Shown here: positions 9,704 through 19,193 of the stretch, in pieces | Numbering within the stretch: position 1 is the first letter of the stretch | Layout: every line of letters begins with the position of its first letter | Source of the DNA: Shewanella piezotolerans WP3 | GTDB lineage: Bacteria; Pseudomonadota; Gammaproteobacteria; Enterobacterales; Shewanellaceae | Assembly (NCBI RefSeq): GCF_000014885.1 | Contig: NC_011566.1 | Coordinates: 2,127,001-2,191,000, forward strand | Reading direction: 5' to 3' | Length of the DNA stretch: 64,000 nt | Notes under the pieces: model-generated | The model's database searches: none | Told to the model about the DNA's origin: nothing | The model's input: the letters and a program-made list of their open reading frames with translations, nothing else | Program-made: the position numbers and the translations under genes

Positions 9704-10272
9704 ACCTCTTACCTTGGCGAGAAGAAGCGCGCGAAAAACAAAAGAGAGACTACACCGGTGTACTCGCACTGGTTTTCTTGGTTTCTGGTCTCGTTGTTTA
9801 TCTCTCTTTAATGGCAATTGATGTCGTTTCTGATGATCAAAAAAGCCGTAATGCCTACTTACAATCAGAAATTCAATTGCTTGAAGCGCAAATTGCAGAA
9901 ATCACCAAAATTAGAACCCGCAAGAAAGATATTGAACGCCGAACCGAGATTATTTTAGGACTACAGCAATCTAGAAACCTGCCGACACATGTTTTAGATG
10001 AATTGGTACGTATCGTACCTGCGGGGATCTACCTTTCAAGTATTGAAAAGAAAGGCAGTATGTTGTGGATAGAAGGTCGCAGTGAGTCAAATAATAATGT
10101 CGCTAATATGATGCGTAAAGTTAAGACCTCTGATTGGCTACAAGATCCAAATATGCAATCTATTGTTGCGCAGAACGAAGAGTTGAGGCAGTTACAACGA
10201 TTCACGCTGAGAGTCACTATTACCGATGGCGATAGCGCAGATTTGAGTGTGGTTAAAGGGGCGAGTAAATGA
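9691..10272 (+). CDS. pilN: Type IV pilus inner-membrane protein PilN
   Basis: Bitopic inner-membrane protein of the pilus alignment complex. The cytoplasmic N terminus begins with the conserved PilM-binding INLLPWREE. One transmembrane segment spans about residues 24-45, and a periplasmic coiled coil (EIQLLEAQIAEITKIRTRKKDI) leads into a ferredoxin-like domain. It overlaps both pilM and pilO (4 bases). Confidence 0.94.
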   Translation: MANINLLPWREEAREKQKRDYTGVLALVFLVSGLVVYLSLMAIDVVSDDQKSRNAYLQSEIQLLEAQIAEITKIRTRKKDIERRTEIILGLQQSRNLPTHVLDELVRIVPAGIYLSSIEKKGSMLWIEGRSESNNNVANMMRKVKTSDWLQDPNMQSIVAQNEELRQLQRFTLRVTITDGDSADLSVVKGASK

Positions 10273-10883
10273 ATCTCGATCTGAGTCAATTTAACGATAT
10301 CGATTTTGAAAACATAGGTGCTTGGCCAAAATTGGTTAAAGTGGTGTTTGCAACATTGCTTGCCATTTGTGTGTTTGTTGGCAGTTATTTTTTGTTTGTC
10401 TCTGATGCACTTGATGCACTCAATGCTGAGCAGCAAAAAGAGCAACAGTTAAAGAGTGACTTCAAGTCAAAGTACCAACTGGCCGCTAACCTTAAATTAT
10501 ATCGCGAACAGCTGGCGGTAATGGAAGTACAGTTTGCTGAACTATTAAAGATGCTACCTTCTCAAAATGAGATGCCAGGCTTACTCGATGACATCACATT
10601 TGTGGCTACTGATGCAGGTCTTAGAATCAATAGCCTAGATTGGGACTCTGAAATAGTCAGAGAGTTTTATATCGAATTTCCGATAAATATTGCTGTAAGT
10701 GGTGATTATCACCAACTTGGACACCTTGTTAGTGGGGTAGCAAAGTTACCTCGAATTGTAAGCCTGCATGATTTCGTGATTAAGCGAGACGACAGCGGCG
10801 GGCTCGCTATGGATATTCTCGCCAAGACTTATCGTTTTAAAGAGGGCGCGGAGCTGCCTGCAGAGAAGGGTGCATCAAAATGA
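10269..10883 (+). CDS. pilO: Type IV pilus inner-membrane protein PilO
   Basis: Partner of PilN in the periplasmic alignment complex. It has a cytoplasmic N terminus, a transmembrane helix at about residues 24-45, a coiled-coil region (LAANLKLYREQLAVMEVQFAE) and a C-terminal ferredoxin-like domain. At 204 residues it is normal for the family. The ATGA overlaps at both ends (with pilN and pilP) show tight coupling. Confidence 0.93.
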   Translation: MNLDLSQFNDIDFENIGAWPKLVKVVFATLLAICVFVGSYFLFVSDALDALNAEQQKEQQLKSDFKSKYQLAANLKLYREQLAVMEVQFAELLKMLPSQNEMPGLLDDITFVATDAGLRINSLDWDSEIVREFYIEFPINIAVSGDYHQLGHLVSGVAKLPRIVSLHDFVIKRDDSGGLAMDILAKTYRFKEGAELPAEKGASK

Positions 10884-11398
10884 TGAGATCTTATACTGCG
10901 ATTGTGCTCGCTATCATGCTCACAGGTTGTGTCGGAGATCGTAGTGATTTAGAGCTATTTGTCACCACAACTAAAGCGCAACATGTAGCGCATATCAAGC
11001 CACTTAAGGCAACGCCCAAATTTGAACATTTTGATTATCAAGCAGACCTGATGCGTAGCCCATATATGCCGCCGTCAAGAGAGTTGACTGAAGAGGTTAT
11101 CGATACCACTAAGGATTGTTTACAGCCAGATTTAAAACGTCGAAAAGGCCGCTTAGAAACCTATGCACTAGATAACTTGAAGATGCGTGGAACACTAAGT
11201 GAAGCTGATACTATTTGGGCCCTACTTGAGACGAGTGACGGCAGTGTTTACCGCCTCGGAACTGGTCAATATGTGGGGCTTTACCATGGAAAAATAGCCA
11301 AAGTAACGCCGCAAACGATCGAAATTATAGAGTTGATCCCAGATGGTTCTGGTTGCTGGACAGAACGCTCTAGCAGCATGGAACTTACAGGAGAATGA
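10880..11398 (+). CDS. pilP: Type IV pilus lipoprotein PilP
   Basis: Lipoprotein linking the PilNO inner-membrane complex to the PilQ secretin. Its lipobox is MLTGC with the modified cysteine at about residue 17. The disordered linker and the C-terminal beta-sandwich (LKMRGTL, then YRLGTGQYVGLYHGKI) match the PilP/HR domain. It overlaps pilO by 4 bases and its stop overlaps the first possible pilQ start. Confidence 0.93.
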   Translation: MMRSYTAIVLAIMLTGCVGDRSDLELFVTTTKAQHVAHIKPLKATPKFEHFDYQADLMRSPYMPPSRELTEEVIDTTKDCLQPDLKRRKGRLETYALDNLKMRGTLSEADTIWALLETSDGSVYRLGTGQYVGLYHGKIAKVTPQTIEIIELIPDGSGCWTERSSSMELTGE

Positions 11399-11418
11399 TA
11401 AGGATGACAGAGGGAATC

Positions 11419-13470
11419 ATGAGATTGTCTATCACGCACCGCGCCCGCGACATTAGCGCGTCTTTTATGAAGGTTATTTTTAGCCTTGCGCTCCTATTAG
11501 GGATGGCTCCGCTTGCTAATGCTGCCAATAAGCTTATCGATGTTAAATATCATGCAGTAGTTGATCACCAGCTAGAGCTACAGTTGGTGTTTGAACAGCC
11601 AATTGAAGAACCTGAAATAGACTTAAATGCCGACCCAGCACAGATCATTTTGGGGTTTGCAGATAGTATTTCAGGGTTAGAGAAACAAACATTGCCGATT
11701 GATACAGTCGATGTTGAAACTGTGAGTACAGTGCAAAACGGCGCCAATCTTCAAGTCTTTGTTGGTCTACAAGACGTTAAGGCCTATCAAGGCCGGGTTG
11801 TTGGTAATACTTATCGACTGACGATTAATGACGAAGTCATTAATCGTCATGCTGGTGGTAATAATCCGTTTGTAAATGGGATCGAAAGTATTGACTTTAA
11901 ACGCACTGCTAATGGTGGTGGCCAGTTGTTAGTTAAATTAGACAATAGCACTGTAGCTGCAAATGTAGAGCAGGTTGGCTCTAAACTAGAGCTTAAATTG
12001 TATAATACCGATATACGTTCTGATCTACTGTACGTCATGGATGTACATGACTTTGCCACCCCAGTTAATAGCTTTGAAACGTTTAAAGAAAATCTTACCA
12101 GCCGTTTTCTTATCGATATTGAAGGTAGTTATGAATATGACTATCAACAAGATGGTCGCGTTTTTATCTTGAGCATGGAAAAGGCAGCGCGTCTTGATAT
12201 TGCCAAAGAAGAGAAAACCTATGATGGCCGCTCACTGTCACTAAACTTTCAAAATATGGCGGTTAGAACGGTATTGCAGATCATTGCGGACTACAACAAT
12301 TTCAACTTGGTTGTAAGTGATACAGTAGAAGGCGACATTACCTTAAGGCTCGACGATGTGCCTTGGGATCAAGCACTTGACCTGATATTACAAACTAAAG
12401 GATTGGACAAGCGTATCGAAGGTAATATCTTGATGATTGCTCCAAGTGAAGAAATTGCCATAAGAGAGAGCCAAGAGCTTAAAAATCGCCAGGAAGTGAA
12501 AGAGCTTGCACCGCTTTACTCAGAGTATTTGCAGATTAATTATGCGAAAGCGGCCGATATTGCCATTCTGCTAAAGGGTGAGGATTCTAGTTTATTATCG
12601 AGTCGCGGTAGCGTAGCTGTCGACGAGCGCACCAATACTTTATTGGTCAAAGATACTGAAGAAACACTTGAGAGTATCTATCGTTTAATCGAAGTGCTAG
12701 ACATTCCGATTAAGCAGGTACTCATTGAAGCACGTATGGTCACAGTGAAAGACGACGTAGCGGAAGATCTCGGTGTACGTTGGGGGGTTACAGACCAGCA
12801 AGGAACGAAAGGTACGTCAGGGAGCTTAGAGGGAGCTAATGATATTGCTGCTGGTATTTTGCCTAGTCTTAACGATAGGCTAAACGTTAACTTACCGGCA
12901 GCGCCTGTCAATGCAACGAGTATTGCTTTTTCTGTTGCCAAGCTTGCGGATGGCACTGTGCTTGATCTTGAATTAAGTGCGCTTGAGCAAGAAAACAAAG
13001 GTGAGATTATTGCTAGCCCGCGTATTATGACGTCAAATCAGAAAGCGGCTTATATTGAACAGGGGGTCGAGATCCCTTATGTCGAAGCCAGCTCAAGCGG
13101 CGCTACGACTGTAACATTTAAGAAAGCGGTATTATCACTACGGGTGACCCCACAAATAACGCCAGATAACCGGGTCATTCTTGATTTAGAAATCACTCAA
13201 GATTCTCAAGGTAAAGTAGTTGCCACACCAACGGGGGAGGCAGTCTCTATTGATACCCAACGTATTGGTACTCAAGTGCTGGTGGATCATGGTGAAACCA
13301 TCGTATTGGGTGGTATTTACCAACAGCAATTAATTAGCCGTGTAAGTAAAGTTCCGCTTTTAGGTGATATTCCCTACCTTGGATTTATGTTTAGAAGTAC
13401 ATCAGATAAGAATGAGCGACAAGAGCTGCTTATCTTTGTCACTCCTAAAATTGTTTCCGAAGCGCTTTAA
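11419..13470 (+). CDS. pilQ: Type IV pilus secretin PilQ
   Basis: Outer-membrane secretin through which the pilus fibre passes. After a signal peptide (hydrophobic FSLALLLGMAPLANA) come two AMIN-type peptidoglycan-binding domains. Next are a short secretin/TonB N-terminal domain (LNFQNMAVRTVLQIIADYNN), an N1 domain and the C-terminal secretin domain with VPLLGDIPYLGFMFR and a terminal ELLIFVTPKIV. The frame opens at ATG 11395 with further ATGs at 11404 and 11419. I chose 11419 because AGAGGG lies at good spacing; the earlier starts add up to eight residues. A terminator follows at 13486, closing the pil operon. Confidence 0.94.
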   Translation: MRLSITHRARDISASFMKVIFSLALLLGMAPLANAANKLIDVKYHAVVDHQLELQLVFEQPIEEPEIDLNADPAQIILGFADSISGLEKQTLPIDTVDVETVSTVQNGANLQVFVGLQDVKAYQGRVVGNTYRLTINDEVINRHAGGNNPFVNGIESIDFKRTANGGGQLLVKLDNSTVAANVEQVGSKLELKLYNTDIRSDLLYVMDVHDFATPVNSFETFKENLTSRFLIDIEGSYEYDYQQDGRVFILSMEKAARLDIAKEEKTYDGRSLSLNFQNMAVRTVLQIIADYNNFNLVVSDTVEGDITLRLDDVPWDQALDLILQTKGLDKRIEGNILMIAPSEEIAIRESQELKNRQEVKELAPLYSEYLQINYAKAADIAILLKGEDSSLLSSRGSVAVDERTNTLLVKDTEETLESIYRLIEVLDIPIKQVLIEARMVTVKDDVAEDLGVRWGVTDQQGTKGTSGSLEGANDIAAGILPSLNDRLNVNLPAAPVNATSIAFSVAKLADGTVLDLELSALEQENKGEIIASPRIMTSNQKAAYIEQGVEIPYVEASSSGATTVTFKKAVLSLRVTPQITPDNRVILDLEITQDSQGKVVATPTGEAVSIDTQRIGTQVLVDHGETIVLGGIYQQQLISRVSKVPLLGDIPYLGFMFRSTSDKNERQELLIFVTPKIVSEAL

Positions 13471-13485
13471 CCGTAATAAGTAAAT

Positions 13486-13512
13486 AAAAGCCAGCGCTTA
13501 GCGCTGGCTTTT
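13486..13512 (+). terminator. Terminator after pilQ
   Basis: A 12-bp stem AAAAGCCAGCGC/GCGCTGGCTTTT around loop TTA, with the T-tract at the 3' arm, 16 bases after the pilQ stop. Confidence 0.9.
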
Positions 13513-13685
13513 AGCAATGTGAAATAGATTTTTGATAGAAATGTGCTACTTCGCTTGCCATCAATAGCGGTTAGCTGAGATAATCAGCGGTCAAGTCTCA
13601 ATAGAGCAAGGTAACATTTAAGGTCAACTCATCGTTTTCGAGTTGGCGTAGGCAAACTTCAAATAAGATTCAGACATATATAGCA

Positions 13686-14201
13686 ATGGCCGAAAAACGT
13701 AATATTTTCCTAGTAGGCCCTATGGGGGCTGGTAAAAGCACTATAGGCCGTCATCTGGCACAGATGCTGCACTTAGAGTTCCACGATTCAGATCAAGAAA
13801 TTGAAAGCCGTACAGGCGCTGACATTGCGTGGGTTTTTGATGTCGAAGGCGAAGAGGGTTTCCGCGTTCGCGAGACACAAGTTGTTGCTGATTTAACCGA
13901 AAAGCAAGGTATCGTGTTAGCAACGGGTGGTGGTTCAATTCAGAGCAAAGAGATCCGTAATAACCTTTCTGCTCGTGGGATTGTTGTCTACCTAGAAACG
14001 ACAATCGACAAGCAAGTAGCGCGTACGCAAAGAGATAAGCGACGTCCACTACTTCAAGTAGATGATCCAAGAGAAGTGCTAGAAAACCTAGCAGAGGTTC
14101 GTAACCCTCTTTATGAAGAGATCGCTGATGTTATCGTTAAAACCGATGAGCAAAGCGCAAAAGTTGTTGCAAACCAAATAATTGAGCAATTAGGTTTTTA
14201 A
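13686..14201 (+). CDS. aroK: Shikimate kinase I
   Basis: Phosphorylates shikimate at O-3 in the aromatic amino acid pathway. The Walker A loop GPMGAGKST is at about residues 11-19. The shikimate-binding DSDQEIE segment and the ATGGGS motif are present, and the lid region includes RDKRRPLL. Length 171 residues is typical. It starts after the pil terminator and is followed three bases later by aroB, the usual aroKB pair. Confidence 0.95.
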   Translation: MAEKRNIFLVGPMGAGKSTIGRHLAQMLHLEFHDSDQEIESRTGADIAWVFDVEGEEGFRVRETQVVADLTEKQGIVLATGGGSIQSKEIRNNLSARGIVVYLETTIDKQVARTQRDKRRPLLQVDDPREVLENLAEVRNPLYEEIADVIVKTDEQSAKVVANQIIEQLGF

Positions 14202-14204
14202 GAT

Positions 14205-15284
14205 ATGACTAAACAAGTTCTGGTTGAACTCGGTGAACGTAGTTACCCAATCGTAATTGGCCAGAAATTGTTAAGTAATGGCGAGCCTCTGGCTCGCTAT
14301 CTTAAAAATAAAAATATTCTCATTGTCACTAATGAAACGATAGCGCCACTGTATCTTGAAAAAGTACAAGCCATGCTGTCCGATTTCAGCTGTGTGACCC
14401 CCGTGATTTTACCTGATGGCGAGCAATACAAAACGCTAAGCCAGATGGATTCAATTTTCACCTCTTTGCTGCAACAAAATTTGGGCCGTGACACGGTACT
14501 GATTGCGTTGGGCGGCGGTGTTATTGGTGACATGACCGGCTTTGCCGCGGCAAGCTACCAACGCGGTATCGACTTTATTCAAATCCCAACCACTCTACTT
14601 TCACAAGTTGACTCTTCCGTTGGTGGCAAAACCGCGGTCAACCACCCTCTTGGTAAGAATATGATCGGTGCGTTTTATCAGCCGAAATATGTTCTGATAG
14701 ATACTGATTGTTTGAGCACTTTGCCTAAAAGAGAGTTTGCTGCTGGTATGGCAGAAGTGATCAAATACGGCATAATGTGGGATGCAGAGTTTTTCAGCTG
14801 GCTGGAAGACAATGTTGAAGCATTGAAGGCGCTTGATACTCATGCACTTGAATATGCTATTGGTCGTTGTTGTGAAATTAAAGCCGATGTTGTCGAAAAG
14901 GATGAAACAGAACAAGCGGTCAGAGCACTGCTCAACCTGGGGCATACTTTTGGACATGCCATTGAGGCTGAAATGGGTTATGGCGTGTGGTTGCATGGCG
15001 AAGCTGTTTCTGCTGGCACAGTCCTTGCTGCAATTACCTCAAACAAACTTGGGCTAGTTGAAGAGTCAATTGTTTGTCGTATTACAGCGTTGTTCGCTGC
15101 ATTCGACCTACCAACTTCAGCACCCGAAACAATGAATTTTGAACAGTTCATTAAACATATGCGCCGCGATAAAAAAGTGCTTAAAGGGCAGTTACGTTTA
15201 GTATTACCCGAAGGTTTAGGCCGGGCGGGGATCTACAGCAATGTGACTGATGAGCAACTTCAAGAGGTTATCGACTGCGCATAA
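14205..15284 (+). CDS. aroB: 3-dehydroquinate synthase
   Basis: NAD- and metal-dependent cyclisation of DAHP to 3-dehydroquinate. The NAD-binding signature GGGVIGDMTGF is present. So are the zinc-binding and catalytic segments (AEVIKYG, then NLGHTFGHAIE and the WLHGEAVSAG histidine). At 359 residues it has the usual length. It lies directly downstream of aroK and is cotranscribed with it. Confidence 0.95.
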   Translation: MTKQVLVELGERSYPIVIGQKLLSNGEPLARYLKNKNILIVTNETIAPLYLEKVQAMLSDFSCVTPVILPDGEQYKTLSQMDSIFTSLLQQNLGRDTVLIALGGGVIGDMTGFAAASYQRGIDFIQIPTTLLSQVDSSVGGKTAVNHPLGKNMIGAFYQPKYVLIDTDCLSTLPKREFAAGMAEVIKYGIMWDAEFFSWLEDNVEALKALDTHALEYAIGRCCEIKADVVEKDETEQAVRALLNLGHTFGHAIEAEMGYGVWLHGEAVSAGTVLAAITSNKLGLVEESIVCRITALFAAFDLPTSAPETMNFEQFIKHMRRDKKVLKGQLRLVLPEGLGRAGIYSNVTDEQLQEVIDCA

Positions 15285-15432
15285 ACTATGCTGCAGGTAT
15301 TCGGTGAAATCTACATTCAGTTTTACAAATTCTTTAATGGCTAAAGACCCTATGTTTATTCAACATAGGCAATTCCTGCTGTGTCATTATCAGTCATGCT
15401 CTGTGCATTCTAGTGTGGGAGTATTAGTTTAA

Positions 15433-16857
15433 ATGTCTTTAACAAGTTCAACATTGCTGCCTAGCCAAGAAGCACTTTTAAACCGCTTACAGCATATTAG
15501 TCTTTATGGTCAGCAGCTCATCGTATTAACGGGTGAAGAAGGGGCTGGTAAAACCACGCTTGTTACGGCGTTATTAACTGAGTTAGAAGAATTTAGTTCC
15601 GCCCTCGTTATTTGCCCAAAATATTGCGACAGTGCTGAAATTCGCCGAAAGATACTGGTGCAATTGTTAGCTGATCCAGTATTTGACGATGAGTTACCCC
15701 TGCCTGAAACAATGCTGAGGGCGAGCTCTGCATTACCATCTGCTAGTTGTATCGTATTGGATGATGCGCACTATATACCGTTGGAGATCTGGGCTGAATG
15801 TATTGTGTTGAGTCAGATGTCTTTTGCTGGCAAGACCGTCAATATAACGATGACTGCTCCAATTGAGTTCCTCAATGATGTGTTACAACAACTTCCTGTG
15901 GATCAAAGGCAACTGTTACTGCCTTTAGATATTGAGCCAATCGATAGTGTTGAAAGAGAGGGCCTCTACTATACGTTATTGAGCCGCAGCGATGCCCAGC
16001 CATTTACCCCTAGGGATATCGTTAAAAATAGATTAGAGATGCAAAGTGGTACCCCGAAAGAAGTTGTTGAACTGCTTGAACTTGCGTTAAACGGAGAGGC
16101 TGAAAACTCGACGGCTGCATCTAAATTCAAACAACCACTGATTGCGGCTCTAGGTCTTGCGTTGGTGGTCATTTTTCTTATTTGGCTTTTTGTTGGGGCT
16201 GAGCAGGAGGTTGAGCAGTCAACAAAGGTCGTGTTTGCAGGTGCCCCGGTTTTGACTTCGCCTTTCTTGGCCGATTATGGCAAGCGATTGTTAGCTGACC
16301 ATTTTATGGCGATAGAAAACCCTCGTCTGAGTGAAGGTAAAGTCGAGAATGATAAAGCTTTCGTCAGCGAGCTAGAAACTCAACTGACCGACAAACCTCG
16401 AGATTCAAAAGTGCTCGCCGTCGATGAGCCAATCGTTGATTCGGAAGATGTTATCGCGGAGATGGTTGAGCCTGCGGCAAATCAAACGATTGAGACTTTC
16501 TCAATCAAAGAAATTGAAACGCCAACACCACCGAACCAGCCTAAAGATATTACTGCTAGCATTAAAGTGCAGCAAAAGCCCACTCAAGGTTATACCTTAC
16601 AGCTTGCGAGTGTTAAGCGTTTAGACTCTTTAGCGAGAACGTTAGAGAAAATAGCGCTACAGGATGGGGTTAAGGTCGCAAGATATAAGAGCCGTTGGGT
16701 TGTATTGTTAGGTGAATTTGCCACAGTCAATCAAGCGAGAGAACAATCGTTGAAATTAACAGCGAATGGCAGCATTTCAGCCCCTTGGATTCGAAAGTGG
16801 CAAGATCTTACTGAATATGAGTTACAAGATAGTGTTCCAACTCGTGAAATTAATTAA
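15433..16857 (+). CDS. damX: Cell-division SPOR-domain protein DamX with AAA ATPase domain
   Basis: Septal-ring protein. The N-terminal AAA-type domain has Walker A GEEGAGKTT and a Walker B-like IVLDDAH. A single transmembrane segment lies at about residues 235-256, followed by an acidic, low-complexity periplasmic linker. The C-terminal SPOR domain (GYTLQLASVKRLDSLARTL to the end) binds denuded peptidoglycan at the division site. The full-length ATPase version is the Shewanella/Vibrio form. Position between aroB and dam is conserved and supports the name. At 474 residues it appears intact. Confidence 0.92.
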   Translation: MSLTSSTLLPSQEALLNRLQHISLYGQQLIVLTGEEGAGKTTLVTALLTELEEFSSALVICPKYCDSAEIRRKILVQLLADPVFDDELPLPETMLRASSALPSASCIVLDDAHYIPLEIWAECIVLSQMSFAGKTVNITMTAPIEFLNDVLQQLPVDQRQLLLPLDIEPIDSVEREGLYYTLLSRSDAQPFTPRDIVKNRLEMQSGTPKEVVELLELALNGEAENSTAASKFKQPLIAALGLALVVIFLIWLFVGAEQEVEQSTKVVFAGAPVLTSPFLADYGKRLLADHFMAIENPRLSEGKVENDKAFVSELETQLTDKPRDSKVLAVDEPIVDSEDVIAEMVEPAANQTIETFSIKEIETPTPPNQPKDITASIKVQQKPTQGYTLQLASVKRLDSLARTLEKIALQDGVKVARYKSRWVVLLGEFATVNQAREQSLKLTANGSISAPWIRKWQDLTEYELQDSVPTREIN

Positions 16858-16909
16858 TAAACAGAGTACAATCATCAGCTCTCTTTTTCTTAGTATCCAA
16901 TCAATTTAA

Positions 16910-17749
16910 ATGATTAAAAAACAAAGGGCCTTCTTAAAGTGGGCTGGCGGAAAATTTAAACTGATTGAAGCTCTGAAAGAGCACCTTCCTCAAGGCGATA
17001 GACTCGTTGAACCATTCGTGGGCGCAGGTTCTGTTTTTCTTAATACTGACTTTGATCGTTATCTGTTGTGCGATATAAATCAAGACCTTATTAACCTGTA
17101 TAAGATAGTGCAGTCAGAGCCTGAGAAGTACATCAAAGCCGCTAAAGCACTGTTCGTCCCTGAGATGAATCAAAAAGACGCTTACTATAAAGTTCGTAGC
17201 AGCTTTAATGAGACTAAAGATCCCTTTAAGCGCTCGGTGTATTTCCTCTATATGAACCGTCATGGTTTTAATGGTTTGTGCCGTTATAACCGTAAAGGTG
17301 GCTTTAACGTACCTTTTGGCTCCTATAAAAAACCCTATTTTCCTGAAAATGAAATCCGTGCATTTTCGGAAAAGGCGCAGCGCGCCGAATTTCGTTGTAT
17401 TGGTTACGAAGAGGCAATCGATATGACCAAAGAGGGTGATGTGGTTTATTGTGATCCGCCTTACGCGCCATTGTCATCAACTGCGAGTTTTACCACTTAT
17501 GTAGGTGCTGGTTTCTCGTTGGATGACCAGGCTCTATTGGCAAGAAAATCACGTCATACAGCGATTGAGCGTGGTATTCCTGTATTGATCAGCAATCATG
17601 ATATCCCTCTAACTAGAGAGTTGTACCATGGTGCAACATTTGGTTCGATTCAAGTGCAGCGCAATATTAGCCAAAAAGGCAGTGGCCGCAAGAAAGTAGA
17701 TGAATTGATGGCGCTGTACGATGATTCATATCATAGCGAAAATGATTGA
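16910..17749 (+). CDS. dam: DNA adenine methylase (GATC)
   Basis: Methylates adenine N6 in GATC and so supports mismatch repair and replication-timing control. It is an alpha-class N6 methyltransferase: the SAM-binding FVGAGSVF (motif I) is preceded by the WAGGK segment, and catalytic motif IV is DPPYAP at about residues 182-187. At 279 residues it matches E. coli Dam (278). It is downstream of damX in the conserved order, with its own short 52-base spacer. Confidence 0.96.
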   Translation: MIKKQRAFLKWAGGKFKLIEALKEHLPQGDRLVEPFVGAGSVFLNTDFDRYLLCDINQDLINLYKIVQSEPEKYIKAAKALFVPEMNQKDAYYKVRSSFNETKDPFKRSVYFLYMNRHGFNGLCRYNRKGGFNVPFGSYKKPYFPENEIRAFSEKAQRAEFRCIGYEEAIDMTKEGDVVYCDPPYAPLSSTASFTTYVGAGFSLDDQALLARKSRHTAIERGIPVLISNHDIPLTRELYHGATFGSIQVQRNISQKGSGRKKVDELMALYDDSYHSEND

Positions 17750-17777
17750 TTTCGGAGCTGGTATTAATTGTTAATGA

Positions 17778-17963
17778 CTAGGCGAGCACCTGATTAACAA
17801 TAAAAATGAGTCCTAATACAAATAGCACAGCGAGCAAAATACCCATCACTATGTAGGGGAGCGGAGAGGAAGTTTGAAAGTCTCTAAGTCTATTTTGCTC
17901 TGTTTGCACACCAATAAAGGCAGCTAAGGTACTTAAGAGTACTTGCCACCATCGATATAGCAT
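17778..17963 (-). CDS. Small membrane protein, DUF2970 family
   Basis: A 61-residue protein with the N-terminal WWQVLLSTLAAFIGVQTEQNR signature, which I recognise as DUF2970. The C-terminal hydrophobic segment (about residues 37-59) is a probable transmembrane helix. Function is unknown for the family. It follows the 113-residue secreted-protein gene by 8 bases on the same strand, so the two form a small operon inserted between dam and rpe. Confidence 0.75.
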   Translation of the reverse strand: MLYRWWQVLLSTLAAFIGVQTEQNRLRDFQTSSPLPYIVMGILLAVLFVLGLIFIVNQVLA

Positions 17964-17971
17964 AAGAGTTG

Positions 17972-18313
17972 TTATTCACCCTTCATCGGAGAATTATCGC
18001 TAGTGATTGGCGAACTTTGGTGGCCATATAACAGCTCAAAAAGATCGATAAAATGTAACTGGTTCGTGCGGCTTTTACCTGTTAACCAGCTCTTCCAACT
18101 CAAGTCGTGTGACTGAGAAGCGCAGCGGTTACTAGGGTGGCTTGCAGGTAGACCTGGATTATAACTGCTGGTTGCTGTATCGCAGACGCAAGCAGCGTTA
18201 GAGGCCGTTTCAGTTGATTGAGATGTTAAGCTAATCGTTCCTAAAGCTGCAGTCACGACAGCAAGAGTAGCAGCAGCTCTAAAAGTCGCTGTTTTCTTGA
18301 ATAATCCTTTCAT
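17972..18313 (-). CDS. Small exported protein of unknown function
   Basis: A 113-residue protein that I do not recognise. It has a positively charged N terminus (MKGLFKK), a hydrophobic segment at about residues 13-31 and probable signal-peptide cleavage. A Ser/Thr-rich mature part carries three cysteines (CVC, then SNRCAS) and a WKSWL segment. The start is well supported: AGGAGG lies six bases before the ATG. It is cotranscribed with the DUF2970 gene. No catalytic motif is visible. Confidence 0.65.
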   Translation of the reverse strand: MKGLFKKTATFRAAATLAVVTAALGTISLTSQSTETASNAACVCDTATSSYNPGLPASHPSNRCASQSHDLSWKSWLTGKSRTNQLHFIDLFELLYGHQSSPITSDNSPMKGE

Positions 18314-18515
18314 GTCGTCCTCCTATTTATCATGCAGTCGCAACATTATAGCAAACAAGGTCATATTTTAAACATTTTTTACATTTAAATTCATTTTTAC
18401 TGTTGCAATGAAAAATTTTAGCTAACCAATTTAGCGAAATGGGCTCCTAGCTATAGAGAGCGTGGACTGCAGCAGGTAGAATAGTGCACTTCTTAAACAT
18501 ACTGGTGGTTTTAAT

Positions 18516-19190
18516 ATGCGTCCATTTTTGATTGCTCCCTCTATTTTGTCTGCAGATTTCGCTCGCCTAGGCGAAGACGTTGATGCGGTATTGAACGCGG
18601 GTGCCGATGTTGTCCATTTTGATGTAATGGATAACCACTATGTACCAAATTTGACCATAGGTCCTATGGTATGCAAAGCATTGCGTGATTACGGTGTAAC
18701 GGCAGATATTGACGTGCATTTAATGGTTAAACCTGTTGATCGTCTAATCCCTGATTTTGCTAAAGCGGGCGCCTCAATCATCACCTTTCACCCGGAAGCG
18801 AGCGAACATTTAGATCGTAGCTTACAACTTATCAAAGAGTCTGGTTGTAAAGCAGGCTTAGTGTTTAACCCAGGCACGCCATTGCATTATTTAGATCATG
18901 TAATGGATAAGCTAGATGTCATTTTGTTGATGTCAGTAAACCCAGGTTTTGGTGGGCAGTCGTTTATCCCGTCAACGTTAGACAAATTACGTCAGGTGCG
19001 TAAGTTGATTGACGACAGTGGGTTTGATATCCGTCTTGAAGTAGATGGTGGCGTTAAAGTGGATAATATCGCTGAAATTGCTGCTGCAGGCGCAGATATG
19101 TTTGTTGCAGGCTCTGCTATTTTCAACAAGCCAGACTACAAAGCGGTTATCGACGAAATGCGTGCCGAACTGGCTAGCGTTGAGGCATAG
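18516..19190 (+). CDS. rpe: Ribulose-phosphate 3-epimerase
   Basis: Interconverts ribulose-5-phosphate and xylulose-5-phosphate in the pentose phosphate pathway. It is a TIM-barrel protein with SILSADFARLGED, the metal/catalytic VHFDVMDNHYVPN, DVHLMV, the SVNPGFGGQ loop and the C-terminal EVDGGV with the second catalytic aspartate. Length 224 residues is standard. It is followed at 3 bases by gph, as in E. coli. Confidence 0.96.
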   Translation: MRPFLIAPSILSADFARLGEDVDAVLNAGADVVHFDVMDNHYVPNLTIGPMVCKALRDYGVTADIDVHLMVKPVDRLIPDFAKAGASIITFHPEASEHLDRSLQLIKESGCKAGLVFNPGTPLHYLDHVMDKLDVILLMSVNPGFGGQSFIPSTLDKLRQVRKLIDDSGFDIRLEVDGGVKVDNIAEIAAAGADMFVAGSAIFNKPDYKAVIDEMRAELASVEA

Positions 19191-19193
19191 TTA

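Noticed and set aside
15250..15432. 60-codon forward frame between aroB and damX
   Set aside because: Overlaps the end of aroB and has no supporting signals.
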